From Ochrobactrum quorumnocens (lineage in GTDB: Bacteria > Pseudomonadota > Alphaproteobacteria > Rhizobiales > Rhizobiaceae), in assembly GCF_002278035.1 (NCBI RefSeq), contig NZ_CP022604.1:1798001-1862000 (forward strand): DNA of 64,000 nt, written 5' to 3'. Under the pieces are notes generated by a model, which saw nothing but the letters and a program-made list of their open reading frames with translations, was not told where the DNA came from and did no database searches. The translations under genes were made by a program, and so were the position numbers. Numbering within the stretch: the stretch's first letter is position 1; each line of letters starts with the position of its first letter. Positions 34,321 through 43,559 of this stretch are shown one piece after another.

Positions 34321-35535
34321 GATCGCGTTGGCCAAAGATTGAAACATGTTGATTGTTTCTTCTTTCACTGCCTGACCATCGACATTGAAATTTGCATAAG
34401 CCGACGTTTTAACGATCACCACGCGTTTGGCGGGATTAACGTAGATGAATTGCCCGTAAATCCCCACGCCACAAAAGTCGCCTTGAGGCTCTGCGGGAAT
34501 CCACCACTGATAGCCGTAGCCATAAGCCGTCTTCCCCGAGGGCATTTCCCGTCCAGGCATCAAGTATGGCTCATCAGGCGTTACGGAATCATGGACCCAC
34601 TGGGCAGGCACAATCTGCTCACCGCGATAATTGCGCCCTTCATTCATGTAGAGCAGCCCAAAGCGGGCATAATCGCGAAGAACAGCATTCAAGCCACCCG
34701 CAGCGACAACCTCGCCTTTTGAATCAGCCAGCCAGTATGCGTCAGCTTCTGCTCCGAGTTTTGACCAAAGCCTATCGCCGAAATATTGCTGAATCGGCAC
34801 GCCCGTCGCCCCTTCGAGAACCAGAGCCAGAACCTGCGTATCAGCAGAAACATATTGATTGACGGTTCCCTGTGGCACCGCATTTTTCAAATGAGCGGTG
34901 AAATCAACAACCGAGCCTGTCAGCATCTGCACGATGTAACGCACAATATCTGAATTCAGATCGCCGTAATTCTCGTTGAAGCCAATACCTGACGACATTT
35001 GCAGAACGTTTTTGACAGTAACGCCCTTATAGCCACCCTCTTTGAGCACCGGCGCATAATGATCGACCGTCTCGTCCAGCTTGATCTGTCCATCATGAAC
35101 AGCATTGCCGATCAGAAAGGAAACAAAGGATTTTGAAAGAGACATCGCAATGGATTGCGTTTTCTCGGTGTTACCGCGCGCATATTCTTCATGGACGATC
35201 ACGCCGTCTTTGAGAACGATAAATCCTGTCGTATCTGTCCGGTCGAGAAAATCAGAAAGTTTGCGCGTTTCGCCTTTGTAGACATAAGTCTCGGGCAATG
35301 CCCGCTCGGCTTTTGGCAGAGGACTAACATCATTCGTATGTGGGATGCGGATTGACGAGTAGCGCTTGTAAAGATTGCGAAAATTCTCATCAATCACATC
35401 GGGCTTAAACACCTGAGCGTACTCATACACCGCCCAATACTCATGTATTTTTTTCCAAAAGAATGCCGCTCCAATACCTAGAACAATTATAATGCATATA
35501 ACTACATATAATAGATAACGTAAAAACCGCTTCAT
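34318..35535 (-). CDS. Serine hydrolase of the beta-lactamase fold
   Basis: 405 residues. Residues 6-27 are one N-terminal membrane anchor or uncleaved signal, so the catalytic domain faces the periplasm. The SxxK motif is Ser132-Leu-Ser-Lys135 (SIAMSLSKSFVSFL), and the second motif is likely Tyr in NQYVSADTQVL. It is nearest to NylB-type (6-aminohexanoate-dimer hydrolase) and class C-like esterases. A penicillinase role is not indicated. It is AT-rich in its first codons. The stop lies at the edge of a family A repeat. Confidence 0.82.
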   Translation of the reverse strand: MKRFLRYLLYVVICIIIVLGIGAAFFWKKIHEYWAVYEYAQVFKPDVIDENFRNLYKRYSSIRIPHTNDVSPLPKAERALPETYVYKGETRKLSDFLDRTDTTGFIVLKDGVIVHEEYARGNTEKTQSIAMSLSKSFVSFLIGNAVHDGQIKLDETVDHYAPVLKEGGYKGVTVKNVLQMSSGIGFNENYGDLNSDIVRYIVQMLTGSVVDFTAHLKNAVPQGTVNQYVSADTQVLALVLEGATGVPIQQYFGDRLWSKLGAEADAYWLADSKGEVVAAGGLNAVLRDYARFGLLYMNEGRNYRGEQIVPAQWVHDSVTPDEPYLMPGREMPSGKTAYGYGYQWWIPAEPQGDFCGVGIYGQFIYVNPAKRVVIVKTSAYANFNVDGQAVKEETINMFQSLANAI

Positions 35536-35819
35536 TCCTTCCCCTTTATTAAATTTTACTTATAAGTAATTAGCGAATTAAATACGCCATTCAATGATAG
35601 ATGAATATCTTCATCTTTATTGCTTTAAAGAAAATAGCTAAAATTTGCCAATATGAAATAGGGTACATCGCCGATACACAGTTCGTTTTACAGGATCGAG
35701 CACTTGCTTATGCAAACACTACTGCATCGGCCCAAAAACCCGTTGAGGTTTTTGAAAAGCACGATGCTTAGTAAATAAAGTAATGCGACTTTTGTGCACC
35801 CAAGACGGCGCACAGCGCT
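35536..35819. other. AT-rich intergenic region with family C repeat
   Basis: 284 bases between two minus-strand genes. The promoter of the serine hydrolase lies here. A family C repeat (about 35784-35822: TGCGACTTTTGTGCACCCAA and ending GCGCTCTA) runs into the stop of the GGDEF-EAL gene. Confidence 0.6.
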
Positions 35820-38120
35820 CTATCCGACGAAACTGCGCCCACTTTCATGAGGCACGACTGCCTTGGCCGAAGAGGATCTAATTTCTACCGCAGGAACAGG
35901 TTTACCTAAGAGATAACCCTGCACCAGATCAGCACCCGCTGCCACACGTATTAGTGCCAGTTGCTCTTCCGTTTCAACGCCCTCAACCGTAACGGCAAGC
36001 CCAAGCTCATGCGAAAGCTGGGTCACACCTCGTAACAACATCAGCGAACGGCGGTCAGTGGTGATGTCATGCACAAAAGACCGATCAACCTTGACCTTGG
36101 TCAACGGCAAACTGTTGAGATAGCTGAGGCTTGAATAGCCGGTGCCGAAATCATCCAGTGCAATATTGATCCCTGCATTCTTAAGACGCTGGAGAACCAG
36201 CGAGGTCTGGTTACGGTCTGCGATGATCGCACTTTCCGTCACTTCGACCTCAAGCTGCCTGGCTGGAAGTCCTGATTTCTGCAGTGCATTGGCAATGTCA
36301 CGGGTGATATCACTGTTCTTCAAATCGATAGCCGACAGATTGACAGAAACCCCAATCCGGTCACCCCATGTGCTGCAGTCTAAGCAAGCTTGCTCGAGCA
36401 TAAATCGCGTAATCTGCGAAATGATACCTATTTCTTCTGCAAGTGGAATGAATTCCGCCGGAGGCACATGCCCAAGCTCCGAGTGCTCCCAACGTGCCAG
36501 TGCTTCATAGGCCACGACGCGTAGTGACTGCGCGCTGACAATCGGCTGATAAACAACCTTGATCTCGCGATTTTCAATAGCCAAACGCAGATCAGCCTTC
36601 AATTTCTGCCGCCCGCGATATTTGGTATCCATGGCACTCACAAAAAGCGCCCATTGCTTACCTTCTTCGCCCTTGGCTTCATACAGCGCCAAATCAGCAT
36701 TCATATGCATGCTGCCGACGTCGCTTTTCTCAATCGTCTCGGTAGCGACACCAGCACTGATTTCAATATGAACCTGATCGCCGTTAAGATCATAAACGCC
36801 GCTTGCAACCGAAATGACGTGGTCCATGACGGAAGCCACTTCATCTTCGCCGCGAAGATTGAAAACAAAAATAACGAACTCGTCACCACCAAATCGCGAG
36901 GCAACATAACGTTGCGGGTCAAGCGAATTGAGCCGCTCTGCAAAAAGCCGCAGGAATACGTCGCCAACATGATGTCCAAGCGTATCGTTGACATGCTTGA
37001 AATGGTTGATGTCGATGACGATCAGCGCCGCAAGTGTATCGGGCTCCTGATGTGCACGAAGAGAACGCACCATCGTTTCGAAGTAAGTACGGTTCGGCAG
37101 CCCGGTCAAACCGTCAAAACGAGCCATATGCTGAATGCGCGCTTCGGATTCGACCCTCTGCGTCACATCTTCAAACATCAGCACCACACCCGCATTGGAT
37201 GTCTGATTACCGATACATTCAATATAGCGATTATCCGCCAGTTGCAGAATGTCGCGCGCTTTGCGTCCCGACAATAAGTCCTGCATGCGGGTACGAATAT
37301 TGATCAGATCATTATGCGGAAACAGGCCCTGCTTGGCGCAATAACGTAACAACACCTCCAACCTGCGACCACGCAATTTGGTGTGCTCGGCGATCTTTAG
37401 CAACGCCTTGGTCTTGTGATTGATAACGGCAATGCGCTGCTGCGCATCGAACATCAGCAGTCCTTGCGGCATATTGTTCAACGCCGCATCGAAACGTCCG
37501 GCCACGATGGACAATCGCCGCTTGCCCATCACCGCTGCGAAAAGGAATTCGCGAAGGCCGTTGGCCATCTGGATATTGGACAGAAAATAAGGGATCAGCA
37601 GCAAGCCAATGACGACATGAAACGGCGTTCCCGCGAGGATCAAGCCAGCCAGAACCGGAATAAGCGTGCAAGCCGACATCAAGATCACGGCTTTTGCCGA
37701 CGCATAATTGCGCCCAACAATTGATACAACCGATGCTAGCAAAATGGTCAGGCTTGCGAGTTCAGCGAATGAATCACGTAACACGTAGCTCGAGAAAAAG
37801 CAGAGCATTCCAAGCGTTGCGCAAACCAAGGAGGCACCGACCAGATAGCGGGCTTCCCATTTATCCAAATCCGCATGGGACAGGCTGCCAAACTTCGCCT
37901 GATCAAATTTATGCATGTCATAGAGGCGACCGAGCGCCACAACCGTAAAAAAGCTGGCAAATCCCAGAAAGTGCCAGTCAGCCGTTTTTACATAGATGAC
38001 GACACACGCCACAACGTGGGCGAGCAAACCAAACCATAAAGTTGTGCGATTGCCGTAAAGCGCACGCAGAAACGATAGCCGCACATCGGCAGGTATCTCA
38101 GGTTGAAGGCTTCGCCACAT
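35820..38120 (-). CDS. Membrane GGDEF-EAL cyclic-di-GMP protein with PAS domain
   Basis: 766 residues if started at the Met at 38120; an in-frame start at 38219 would add 33. Residues about 25-200 contain five or six membrane helices. A PAS-like domain follows (LNNMPQGLLMFDAQQRIAVINH), then a GGDEF domain with an intact RFGGDEF motif, then an EAL domain with YEALARWEH and DDFGTGYSSLSYL. Both a diguanylate cyclase and a phosphodiesterase site appear catalytically complete, so the net activity probably depends on the PAS or membrane signal. Brucella has several such proteins; I do not assign a symbol. Confidence 0.9.
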   Translation of the reverse strand: MWRSLQPEIPADVRLSFLRALYGNRTTLWFGLLAHVVACVVIYVKTADWHFLGFASFFTVVALGRLYDMHKFDQAKFGSLSHADLDKWEARYLVGASLVCATLGMLCFFSSYVLRDSFAELASLTILLASVVSIVGRNYASAKAVILMSACTLIPVLAGLILAGTPFHVVIGLLLIPYFLSNIQMANGLREFLFAAVMGKRRLSIVAGRFDAALNNMPQGLLMFDAQQRIAVINHKTKALLKIAEHTKLRGRRLEVLLRYCAKQGLFPHNDLINIRTRMQDLLSGRKARDILQLADNRYIECIGNQTSNAGVVLMFEDVTQRVESEARIQHMARFDGLTGLPNRTYFETMVRSLRAHQEPDTLAALIVIDINHFKHVNDTLGHHVGDVFLRLFAERLNSLDPQRYVASRFGGDEFVIFVFNLRGEDEVASVMDHVISVASGVYDLNGDQVHIEISAGVATETIEKSDVGSMHMNADLALYEAKGEEGKQWALFVSAMDTKYRGRQKLKADLRLAIENREIKVVYQPIVSAQSLRVVAYEALARWEHSELGHVPPAEFIPLAEEIGIISQITRFMLEQACLDCSTWGDRIGVSVNLSAIDLKNSDITRDIANALQKSGLPARQLEVEVTESAIIADRNQTSLVLQRLKNAGINIALDDFGTGYSSLSYLNSLPLTKVKVDRSFVHDITTDRRSLMLLRGVTQLSHELGLAVTVEGVETEEQLALIRVAAGADLVQGYLLGKPVPAVEIRSSSAKAVVPHESGRSFVG

Positions 38121-38491
38121 CTCGTTGATTGTACCCCTTTCATAGGGGGTAATATGCCACCAATCACTTAAAAATACCTTTCGTAAAACTAAACCACAAG
38201 CTGTTATTACAACTACCATAAGATGTAATCAGATTATTATTAAGCAAACAACGATCGGTACAACCTGGACGCAATAATACAACTCTAAGATCTCATGGCG
38301 CAGCTTTCAGTTTATTTGCAACACGCCGAAACCCATGCGCTGCGCAGGATCTATCGACTATTATGAAGTTAAAAGCCACCGTAACGACACGCAAAGACTG
38401 AATACAATGCCAAACCGGGCACTTCTTTTAGTGAAAAACTCAGTTCATAGATCAAATTGCGGAGAAACCACCGGAAGATCGTCGCGAGACG
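38121..38491. other. Intergenic region upstream of the GGDEF-EAL gene
   Basis: 371 bases holding the promoter of the minus-strand GGDEF-EAL gene and the end of the SDR gene. The in-frame extension to 38219 is AT-rich and not conserved-looking. No repeat or RNA gene was recognised. Confidence 0.45.
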
Positions 38492-39241
38492 TCAAATATG
38501 ATGGCCACCATCAACAGTAATCACAGACCCGGTCATGTAACGGCTCGCATCTGACGCCAGCATTAGGACAACGCCATCTAGATCCTGCATTTCTCCGAGA
38601 CGCCGCATTGGATTGCGTCCCTTGAAATATCCGCCGGCAGGACCGGACAGCTGGCTTTCATTGATTCGCGTCGGAAACCAGCCCGGGGCGATGGCATTGA
38701 CCCGGATATCGTGCGATGCCCACTCAAGCGCCAGCGCACGCGTCATTTGTGTTACACAGGCCTTGGACATCGCATAGGCAGCCGTTCCCTTCTGAGGGCG
38801 CTCAGCAAGAATACTTGTCGTATTTACGATGGCGCCACTTTGGCTGCGCTCGATCATCCGGCGTGCCACTTCCTGCGCGGTAAAAAAAGAGCCCCCAACA
38901 TTCACGTCGAAGATATGCTCAAGCATGTCGCGGGTTGTATCAAGCGCACGTGCCACGTGGGCGACACCTGCATTGTTAAACAACACGTTGATTGGTCCCA
39001 GACGCTGTTCCGCATCATCGAATGCGGTTTTGATTTCATCGGGATTGGTCACATCTGCCATCAGTTCCAGCACTTCTCCACCTGAGGGGCAGAGTATTGC
39101 TCCTTCATGACTGCGTGATATCGAGATAACACGCGCACCATGGCGCGCTAACACGCGCACCATATGCAAACCCAAACCGGAAGAGCCTCCGGTCACGGCA
39201 ATCACTTTGCCTGCGACAGAGAAAGTCTGATCGTCAGCCAT
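38492..39241 (-). CDS. Short-chain dehydrogenase/reductase
   Basis: 249-residue classical SDR: TGGSSGLG cofactor motif at about 15-22, NNAGVAH, catalytic Ser in NTTSILAERPQKG and Tyr/Lys in AYAMSKAC, and the C-terminal MTGSVITVDGGHHI typical of gluconate 5-dehydrogenase and 2-deoxy-gluconate 3-dehydrogenase relatives. The substrate is open: a polyol, sugar acid or hydroxy compound. It is monocistronic, divergent from the amidotransferase-like gene. Confidence 0.85.
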   Translation of the reverse strand: MADDQTFSVAGKVIAVTGGSSGLGLHMVRVLARHGARVISISRSHEGAILCPSGGEVLELMADVTNPDEIKTAFDDAEQRLGPINVLFNNAGVAHVARALDTTRDMLEHIFDVNVGGSFFTAQEVARRMIERSQSGAIVNTTSILAERPQKGTAAYAMSKACVTQMTRALALEWASHDIRVNAIAPGWFPTRINESQLSGPAGGYFKGRNPMRRLGEMQDLDGVVLMLASDASRYMTGSVITVDGGHHI

Positions 39242-39451
39242 TTATCCCCCCGACTGCCAATTTCCTTTATATATTTAGAGCAACATCACGTTTATGTGAA
39301 CCCAATAACCACCTGAAAACTCGCTCGGTTAATAGAGTACACAGAACGTAGCGATATGTTGCGAAGCTGTGATCAGCTTCACGATTGCACGGGTTGGTAC
39401 GGCGCTTTACATATGCACAAACAACATCCCTTTGCTGGATTGCAATCAACC

Positions 39452-40216
39452 ATGCCCAAATCTATTCGCCCTCTTATTGCTGTGCCCACAGACGTAAAGC
39501 CGTTTGAAAATTACACTTGGCACGCAGCACCCGAGCAATATCTCGCAGCTGCAATTGATGTCGCAGAGGTCACGCCTCTTCTTGTTCCAAGCTTCGGCGA
39601 GAAAATGGATACCGACACGATTTTAGATGGCGTGGATGGTCTGCTCGTCACTGGTTCAAAATCGAACGTCAATCCAAAACTATACGGCGTGGAACCGAGC
39701 GCGGCCTTTGAGCCATATGATAATGCGCGCGACGCAACATCGCTGCCACTGATCCGCGCAGCCATTGAAAAGGGCGTCCCGGTCTTAGCGATTTGCCGAG
39801 GCCTGCAGGAATTAAATGTCGCCTTGGGCGGCACGCTGGCCACCGAAATTCAGGAACTCGAAGGACGGATGGATCACCGTGCGCCAGTATCTGACAGTCA
39901 GGCCGAACGCTTCGCAATTCAGCATCCGGTGAAAATCGCACCAAATTCCTGTCTGGCTGAAATTTTGAAATCCGATAGTGTGAAGGTCAATTCTGTTCAC
40001 CGTCAGGCAATCGACAGACTGGCTCCGGAACTTGAAATTGAAGCAATGGCAGAGGATGGTACGGTCGAAGCTGTTTCCGTGAAAAACGCCAAAGGTTTCA
40101 TCGTAGGCGTACAGTGGCACCCGGAATATTGGGTAAAGACTGACGGCCCGTCACAGAAAATCTTCAAAGCCTTTGGCGAAGCGGTGCGCCAACACAAGGC
40201 CCAGCGCACAGCCTGA
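39452..40216 (+). CDS. Class I glutamine-amidotransferase-like hydrolase (PuuD/gamma-Glu-GABA hydrolase family)
   Basis: 254 residues from the ATG at 39452. Nucleophile Cys115 lies in VLAICRGLQELNVALGG, and His-x-Glu in VQWHPEYW completes the triad. The peptidase C26 layout matches gamma-glutamyl-gamma-aminobutyrate hydrolase. Without other puu genes nearby, the substrate could be another gamma-glutamyl compound. In-frame upstream Met codons (39356, 39413) add unconserved residues. A terminator follows. Confidence 0.86.
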   Translation: MPKSIRPLIAVPTDVKPFENYTWHAAPEQYLAAAIDVAEVTPLLVPSFGEKMDTDTILDGVDGLLVTGSKSNVNPKLYGVEPSAAFEPYDNARDATSLPLIRAAIEKGVPVLAICRGLQELNVALGGTLATEIQELEGRMDHRAPVSDSQAERFAIQHPVKIAPNSCLAEILKSDSVKVNSVHRQAIDRLAPELEIEAMAEDGTVEAVSVKNAKGFIVGVQWHPEYWVKTDGPSQKIFKAFGEAVRQHKAQRTA

Positions 40217-40222
40217 AATCAG

Positions 40223-40256
40223 AGCGCCAGTTTCAATGAATGAGACTGGCGCTTTA
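40223..40256. terminator. Bidirectional terminator
   Basis: AGCGCCAGTTTCA (40223-40235) pairs with TGAGACTGGCGCT (40241-40253) with one T-G wobble, followed by TTAT. It separates the convergent amidotransferase-like and 2-hydroxyacid dehydrogenase genes. Confidence 0.8.
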
Positions 40257-40258
40257 TC

Positions 40259-41227
40259 TTACTTGTTCTTGACGTGAATGGTTTCAGGCACGGGCGTTAG
40301 TGCTTCCCCCTTGTCGAACCATGAAATCAGGTTGTCGATCACAAGATCGGCCATGCCCTGACGGGTTTTCTCGGATGCAGAACCAATATGCGGCAGCAAT
40401 ACCGTATTAGGCGCATCAAGCAGCGCCTGTGGCACATTGGGCTCATCGGCGAAGACATCAAGTCCAGCGGCAGCAATCGTGCCATTCGTCAAAGCCGCTG
40501 CAAGCGCACCTTCATCAACGACCGAACCACGACCGATATTGACCAGAACACCTTCTGAACCGAGCGCCTTCAGCACTTCTGTATTGACTGCCTTGGCAGT
40601 CTCAGCGCCACCCGGCGCGACCAGAATGAGTGTATCAACCGCTTGGGCGAGCTCAAGCAGGCTTGGATAATAATCGTAAGCCACATCATCAGCCTTGCGA
40701 CGATTGTGATAGGCAATCGGCAGACCGAAGGCTTCAACGCGATGTGCGACAGCCTTGCCAATACGTCCAAGCCCAAAAATACCGACCTTACGACCCCGCA
40801 GCGATAGTTTGGAAAGCGGGTAACGGCCTTCCTTCACCCAGTTTCCCGCGCGGAGAAACTCCTGCGACTTTGACAACTCGCGAACAGTGTCGATTAACAG
40901 ACCGATCGTCGTATCGGCAACTTCTTCGGTCAGCACATCCGGCGTATTCGTGACCATGACATTCTTGGTCGCGGCATGCTTTGCATCGACTGCGTCATAA
41001 CCGACGCCGAAATTGCCAATGATCTCGAGGTTTGGCAATGCGTCGATCAATGAGGCATTGACCGTCGACATGCTTGCTACACCTTTGACGTCTTCCGCCC
41101 AGCTTGCATCGACCAGTGTTGCATCCCCCTTAGGAATGCGTTTGACCTTGAACTCCCCCGAGAGCCTCTGCACGGCATAATCGTTGAAATTACCGAGCAC
41201 CAGAATGGTCGCTTCACGTTGGGTCAT
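40259..41227 (-). CDS. D-2-hydroxyacid dehydrogenase (hydroxypyruvate/glyoxylate reductase type)
   Basis: 322 residues. NAD motif VGIFGLGRIGKAVAHRVEAFG, catalytic Arg in NIGRGSVVDE, Glu in DVFADEPNVP and His in LLPHIGSASEKTR are all present. It interconverts a 2-oxo acid and a D-2-hydroxy acid with NAD(P)H, probably glyoxylate or hydroxypyruvate. The LacI-family gene is 64 bases upstream on the same strand and is its probable regulator. Confidence 0.9.
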   Translation of the reverse strand: MTQREATILVLGNFNDYAVQRLSGEFKVKRIPKGDATLVDASWAEDVKGVASMSTVNASLIDALPNLEIIGNFGVGYDAVDAKHAATKNVMVTNTPDVLTEEVADTTIGLLIDTVRELSKSQEFLRAGNWVKEGRYPLSKLSLRGRKVGIFGLGRIGKAVAHRVEAFGLPIAYHNRRKADDVAYDYYPSLLELAQAVDTLILVAPGGAETAKAVNTEVLKALGSEGVLVNIGRGSVVDEGALAAALTNGTIAAAGLDVFADEPNVPQALLDAPNTVLLPHIGSASEKTRQGMADLVIDNLISWFDKGEALTPVPETIHVKNK

Positions 41228-41291
41228 GGCAGCTTCCTTAAGTTCAAGCAGAATTCATCGGACCAGAGGACCTAGCCCGGTTATGGGGAAA

Positions 41292-42311
41292 TCAGGCGTG
41301 TTTCGGTTTTGAAGTGGACTGCCGGATATGCAATTCCGGTTTGATGAGTTCCTGGTTCGACGAAACTTCAACCCCGTTCAGCTGATCAAGAAGCGCACGC
41401 GCAGCACGGCGGCCGACTTCACGCTGGCCATTCCAGACCGTTGTGAGTGCAGGCGTTGCTATCGCCGCTTCTTCGAGATCATCATAACCCGTGACAGAAA
41501 TATCTTCACCCGGCACGAGGCCTGCACGTGAAATACCGTTCATCAGACCGATAGCGGTCAAATCGTTCCAGCACACAGCCGCTGTCGGCTTATCTTTCAA
41601 TGCGAGAAATTGCGGCGCAACTTCAAAGCCGCCCTGCTTAGTACGTGGACCCGAAATGCGCCATTCCGGGTTCACTTCAAATCCGGCCTTATCCATAGCC
41701 TGCACATAACCACGATAACGATCGCGGCCAGTCGAGGTCTGGTCCGTACCGCCGATCATGGCAATGCGTGTGTGGCCCAGCGAGATAAGATGGTTGGTCG
41801 CAAGCCCGATACCATAGGCATCGTCGCCGCGGAAAACCGGCGCATGAACACCTTCGACACTACGTGCGATCAACACGACCGGCAGACCATTATCTTCCGC
41901 GAGCTGAATATCTTCCGGCGGCGTGCCAATGGCTGGTGACATGATCACGCCATCCGCACCAAGTTGCAGCAGCGTATCCATAAAGGTGCGCTGCTTTTCC
42001 AGCTGGTCGTAATGGTTGGAAAGAATAAAGGTCTGACGCGAACGATCAAGTTCCGTTTCAATCGACCGCAAAATTTCGGCGAAGAACGGATTCATGATGT
42101 CATGCACAACAACGCCTACGATCCCGGAACGGGATGTCCGCAGGCTCGCCGCCCTCCGGTTATAGATATAACCGATGGTCCGGGCATGTTCCTTGATTTT
42201 TTCACGCGTCTGGTCGGCGACAAGCGGACTGTCGCGCAATGCCAGCGAAACGGTGGCCGTCGAAACACCAAGCGCGTCTGCGATGGTCGAAAGCTTGATT
42301 TTCTGAGCCAA
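41292..42311 (-). CDS. LacI-family transcriptional regulator
   Basis: 339 residues when started with TTG at 42311, chosen because GGGGAGG lies five bases upstream; the reading frame is open to 42368 but with unconserved residues. The helix-turn-helix LSTIADALGVSTATVSLALRDSPLVADQTREKI is followed by the hinge helix RRAASLRTSRSG and a periplasmic-binding-like effector domain. It probably responds to a sugar or sugar acid and controls the dehydrogenase gene downstream. Confidence 0.9.
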   Translation of the reverse strand: MAQKIKLSTIADALGVSTATVSLALRDSPLVADQTREKIKEHARTIGYIYNRRAASLRTSRSGIVGVVVHDIMNPFFAEILRSIETELDRSRQTFILSNHYDQLEKQRTFMDTLLQLGADGVIMSPAIGTPPEDIQLAEDNGLPVVLIARSVEGVHAPVFRGDDAYGIGLATNHLISLGHTRIAMIGGTDQTSTGRDRYRGYVQAMDKAGFEVNPEWRISGPRTKQGGFEVAPQFLALKDKPTAAVCWNDLTAIGLMNGISRAGLVPGEDISVTGYDDLEEAAIATPALTTVWNGQREVGRRAARALLDQLNGVEVSSNQELIKPELHIRQSTSKPKHA

Positions 42312-42459
42312 GTCGCCTCCCCGAAATGGTCTTGCCACAGTCGAAACAGGATGGCATCGGCCAGACAATCAGAGGAGCGGCCATCCCATCTTGCAGATGG
42401 TTATGCCATTGCAATCATTGAATTGAAAGTTTTTTCAGCGCGGCTTAGCGACCATGCAC

Positions 42460-42951
42460 TTATTCCACATCATCGTCATCAACAACTTCCTTGTCCAACT
42501 CGTCGGTAAGGCGTGCTGCACCGCGCGCGACCAGGTTGCTTTCCATGCGCCCAAGCATCTTCAGAAAAGCCTTGCGTTCCTTCTTGTCGAGGCCTTTCAG
42601 CATGTCTTTTTCAGTCTTGCGAATGGCCTTCTCAATGACCTTGATTGCTTCGAGCCCCTGCGGTGTCAGATAGACATGTGACTGACGCTGGTCCGTTTCC
42701 GAAGCGCGCTTGACGACAAAACCCTGACTTTGCAGGCGCGTGATGGTTTTGGTGATAGTCGGAGGGCGCACCCCCAACCGCTGAGCCAGCACACCCGGAG
42801 GCAGGCCATCTTCTGAGGCGAGCTGCAGCATAACCGCATCCTGGCCAGCATAGAGCCCAAGCTCCAGAAGACGTGTTGCCAACACTGTACGCGTCAGACG
42901 CGCTACAGATTGCAGCCGGTACAGCATGACCGCCTTATTGTCCTTACTCAT
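42460..42951 (-). CDS. MarR-family transcriptional regulator
   Basis: 163 residues from the ATG at 42951, behind GAGG at a suitable distance; a GTG at 42957 is also in frame. The winged helix is LASEDGLPPGVLAQRLGVRPPTITKTITRLQSQGFVVKRASETDQRQSHVYLT. The C-terminus has an acidic run (DKEVVDDDDVE). Ligand and targets are not evident; the long intergenic region upstream is full of repeats. Confidence 0.88.
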   Translation of the reverse strand: MSKDNKAVMLYRLQSVARLTRTVLATRLLELGLYAGQDAVMLQLASEDGLPPGVLAQRLGVRPPTITKTITRLQSQGFVVKRASETDQRQSHVYLTPQGLEAIKVIEKAIRKTEKDMLKGLDKKERKAFLKMLGRMESNLVARGAARLTDELDKEVVDDDDVE

Positions 42952-43104
42952 CGCCACCTCGCCCTTGTTGCGACTTTAGTTTGTCGCTGGATCGACATTG
43001 TCACACATATTTATAAAGTAAAATATTGTCCGACTTATGAAATAACAAACATCTATCCAGTAAATATGACTGTAATTATCAATTTGGTGAAAATCGTATG
43101 ACGC

Positions 43105-43152
43105 TACAGCATAATTCCTTAAACTTGAATCAGTTTAAGGAATTATGCTGTA
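43105..43152. repeat. Perfect 21-bp inverted repeat
   Basis: Arms of 21 bases, 43105-43125 and 43132-43152, match without error around a six-base loop TGAATC. The arms start TACAGCATAATTCC. There is no T-run, so it is not an ordinary terminator. A cruciform or a mobile-repeat core is possible. Confidence 0.85.
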
Positions 43153-43162
43153 AATATAAAGT

Positions 43163-43205
43163 GTTAGAGCGACCTTTGTGCGCCCAAGAGCGCGCACGGC
43201 GCTCT
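43163..43205 (+). repeat. Short repeat, family C
   Basis: GTTAGAGCGACCTTTGTGCG through GGCGCTCTAG. Closely similar to 35784-35822, with terminal AGAGCG/CGCTCT bases forming a hairpin. Confidence 0.65.
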
Positions 43206-43292
43206 AGCAATGGCTACACACTCTTTTGCTATGTGCGATTTTGACTATTCCACCTCGATGAAACTCTTCTTGGTCTAACAAAGTAAGGACTT

Positions 43293-43397
43293 AGAGCATG
43301 TCTCCCCAAAGTGGGAACCGATTTTGGAATGAAGACATACGTAAAAACAAATAGATAGAGCATTTCTAACGATTCGTCTTAAACAAGAAATGCTCTA
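43293..43397 (+). repeat. Dispersed palindromic repeat, family A (complete copy)
   Basis: AGAGCATGTCTCCCCAAAGT to AAACAAGAAATGCTCTA, with terminal AGAGCAT/ATGCTCT bases complementary. This is the uninterrupted equivalent of the copy split by IS66 at 31404/34230. Confidence 0.85.
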
Positions 43398-43436
43398 GGT
43401 TGCGGTCGTAGTCCTCTGGCGTTAGGCTTTGCATTT

Positions 43437-43535
43437 AGAGCGCATCCCGAAAAGTGGGGACCGGCTTTCGGTCAAATGCGCATCAAGACAATATTTTAGA
43501 GCACCCATCTGATTCAATCAGATCGAACCGTGCAC
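43437..43535 (+). repeat. Dispersed repeat, family B
   Basis: AGAGCGCATCCCGAAAAGTG, GGCTTTCGGTCAAATGCGC, then a hairpin ATCTGATTC/AATCAGAT and the GCAC end. Compare 31281-31375. Confidence 0.7.
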
Positions 43536-43559
43536 TAATTGAAATAGGATGAGGGAAAC

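Larger units (their letters stand above)
42952..43559. other. 608-base intergenic region packed with repeats
   Basis: No gene. In order it holds the MarR promoter region, a 48-base perfect palindrome (43105-43152), a family C repeat (43163-43205), a complete family A repeat (43293-43397) and a family B repeat (43437-43535), then a GAGGGA ribosome-binding sequence for the creatininase-family gene. Confidence 0.8.

Noticed and set aside
42952..43559. CRISPR array
   Set aside because: The repeats in this region belong to three different families and are not evenly spaced direct repeats with unique spacers.
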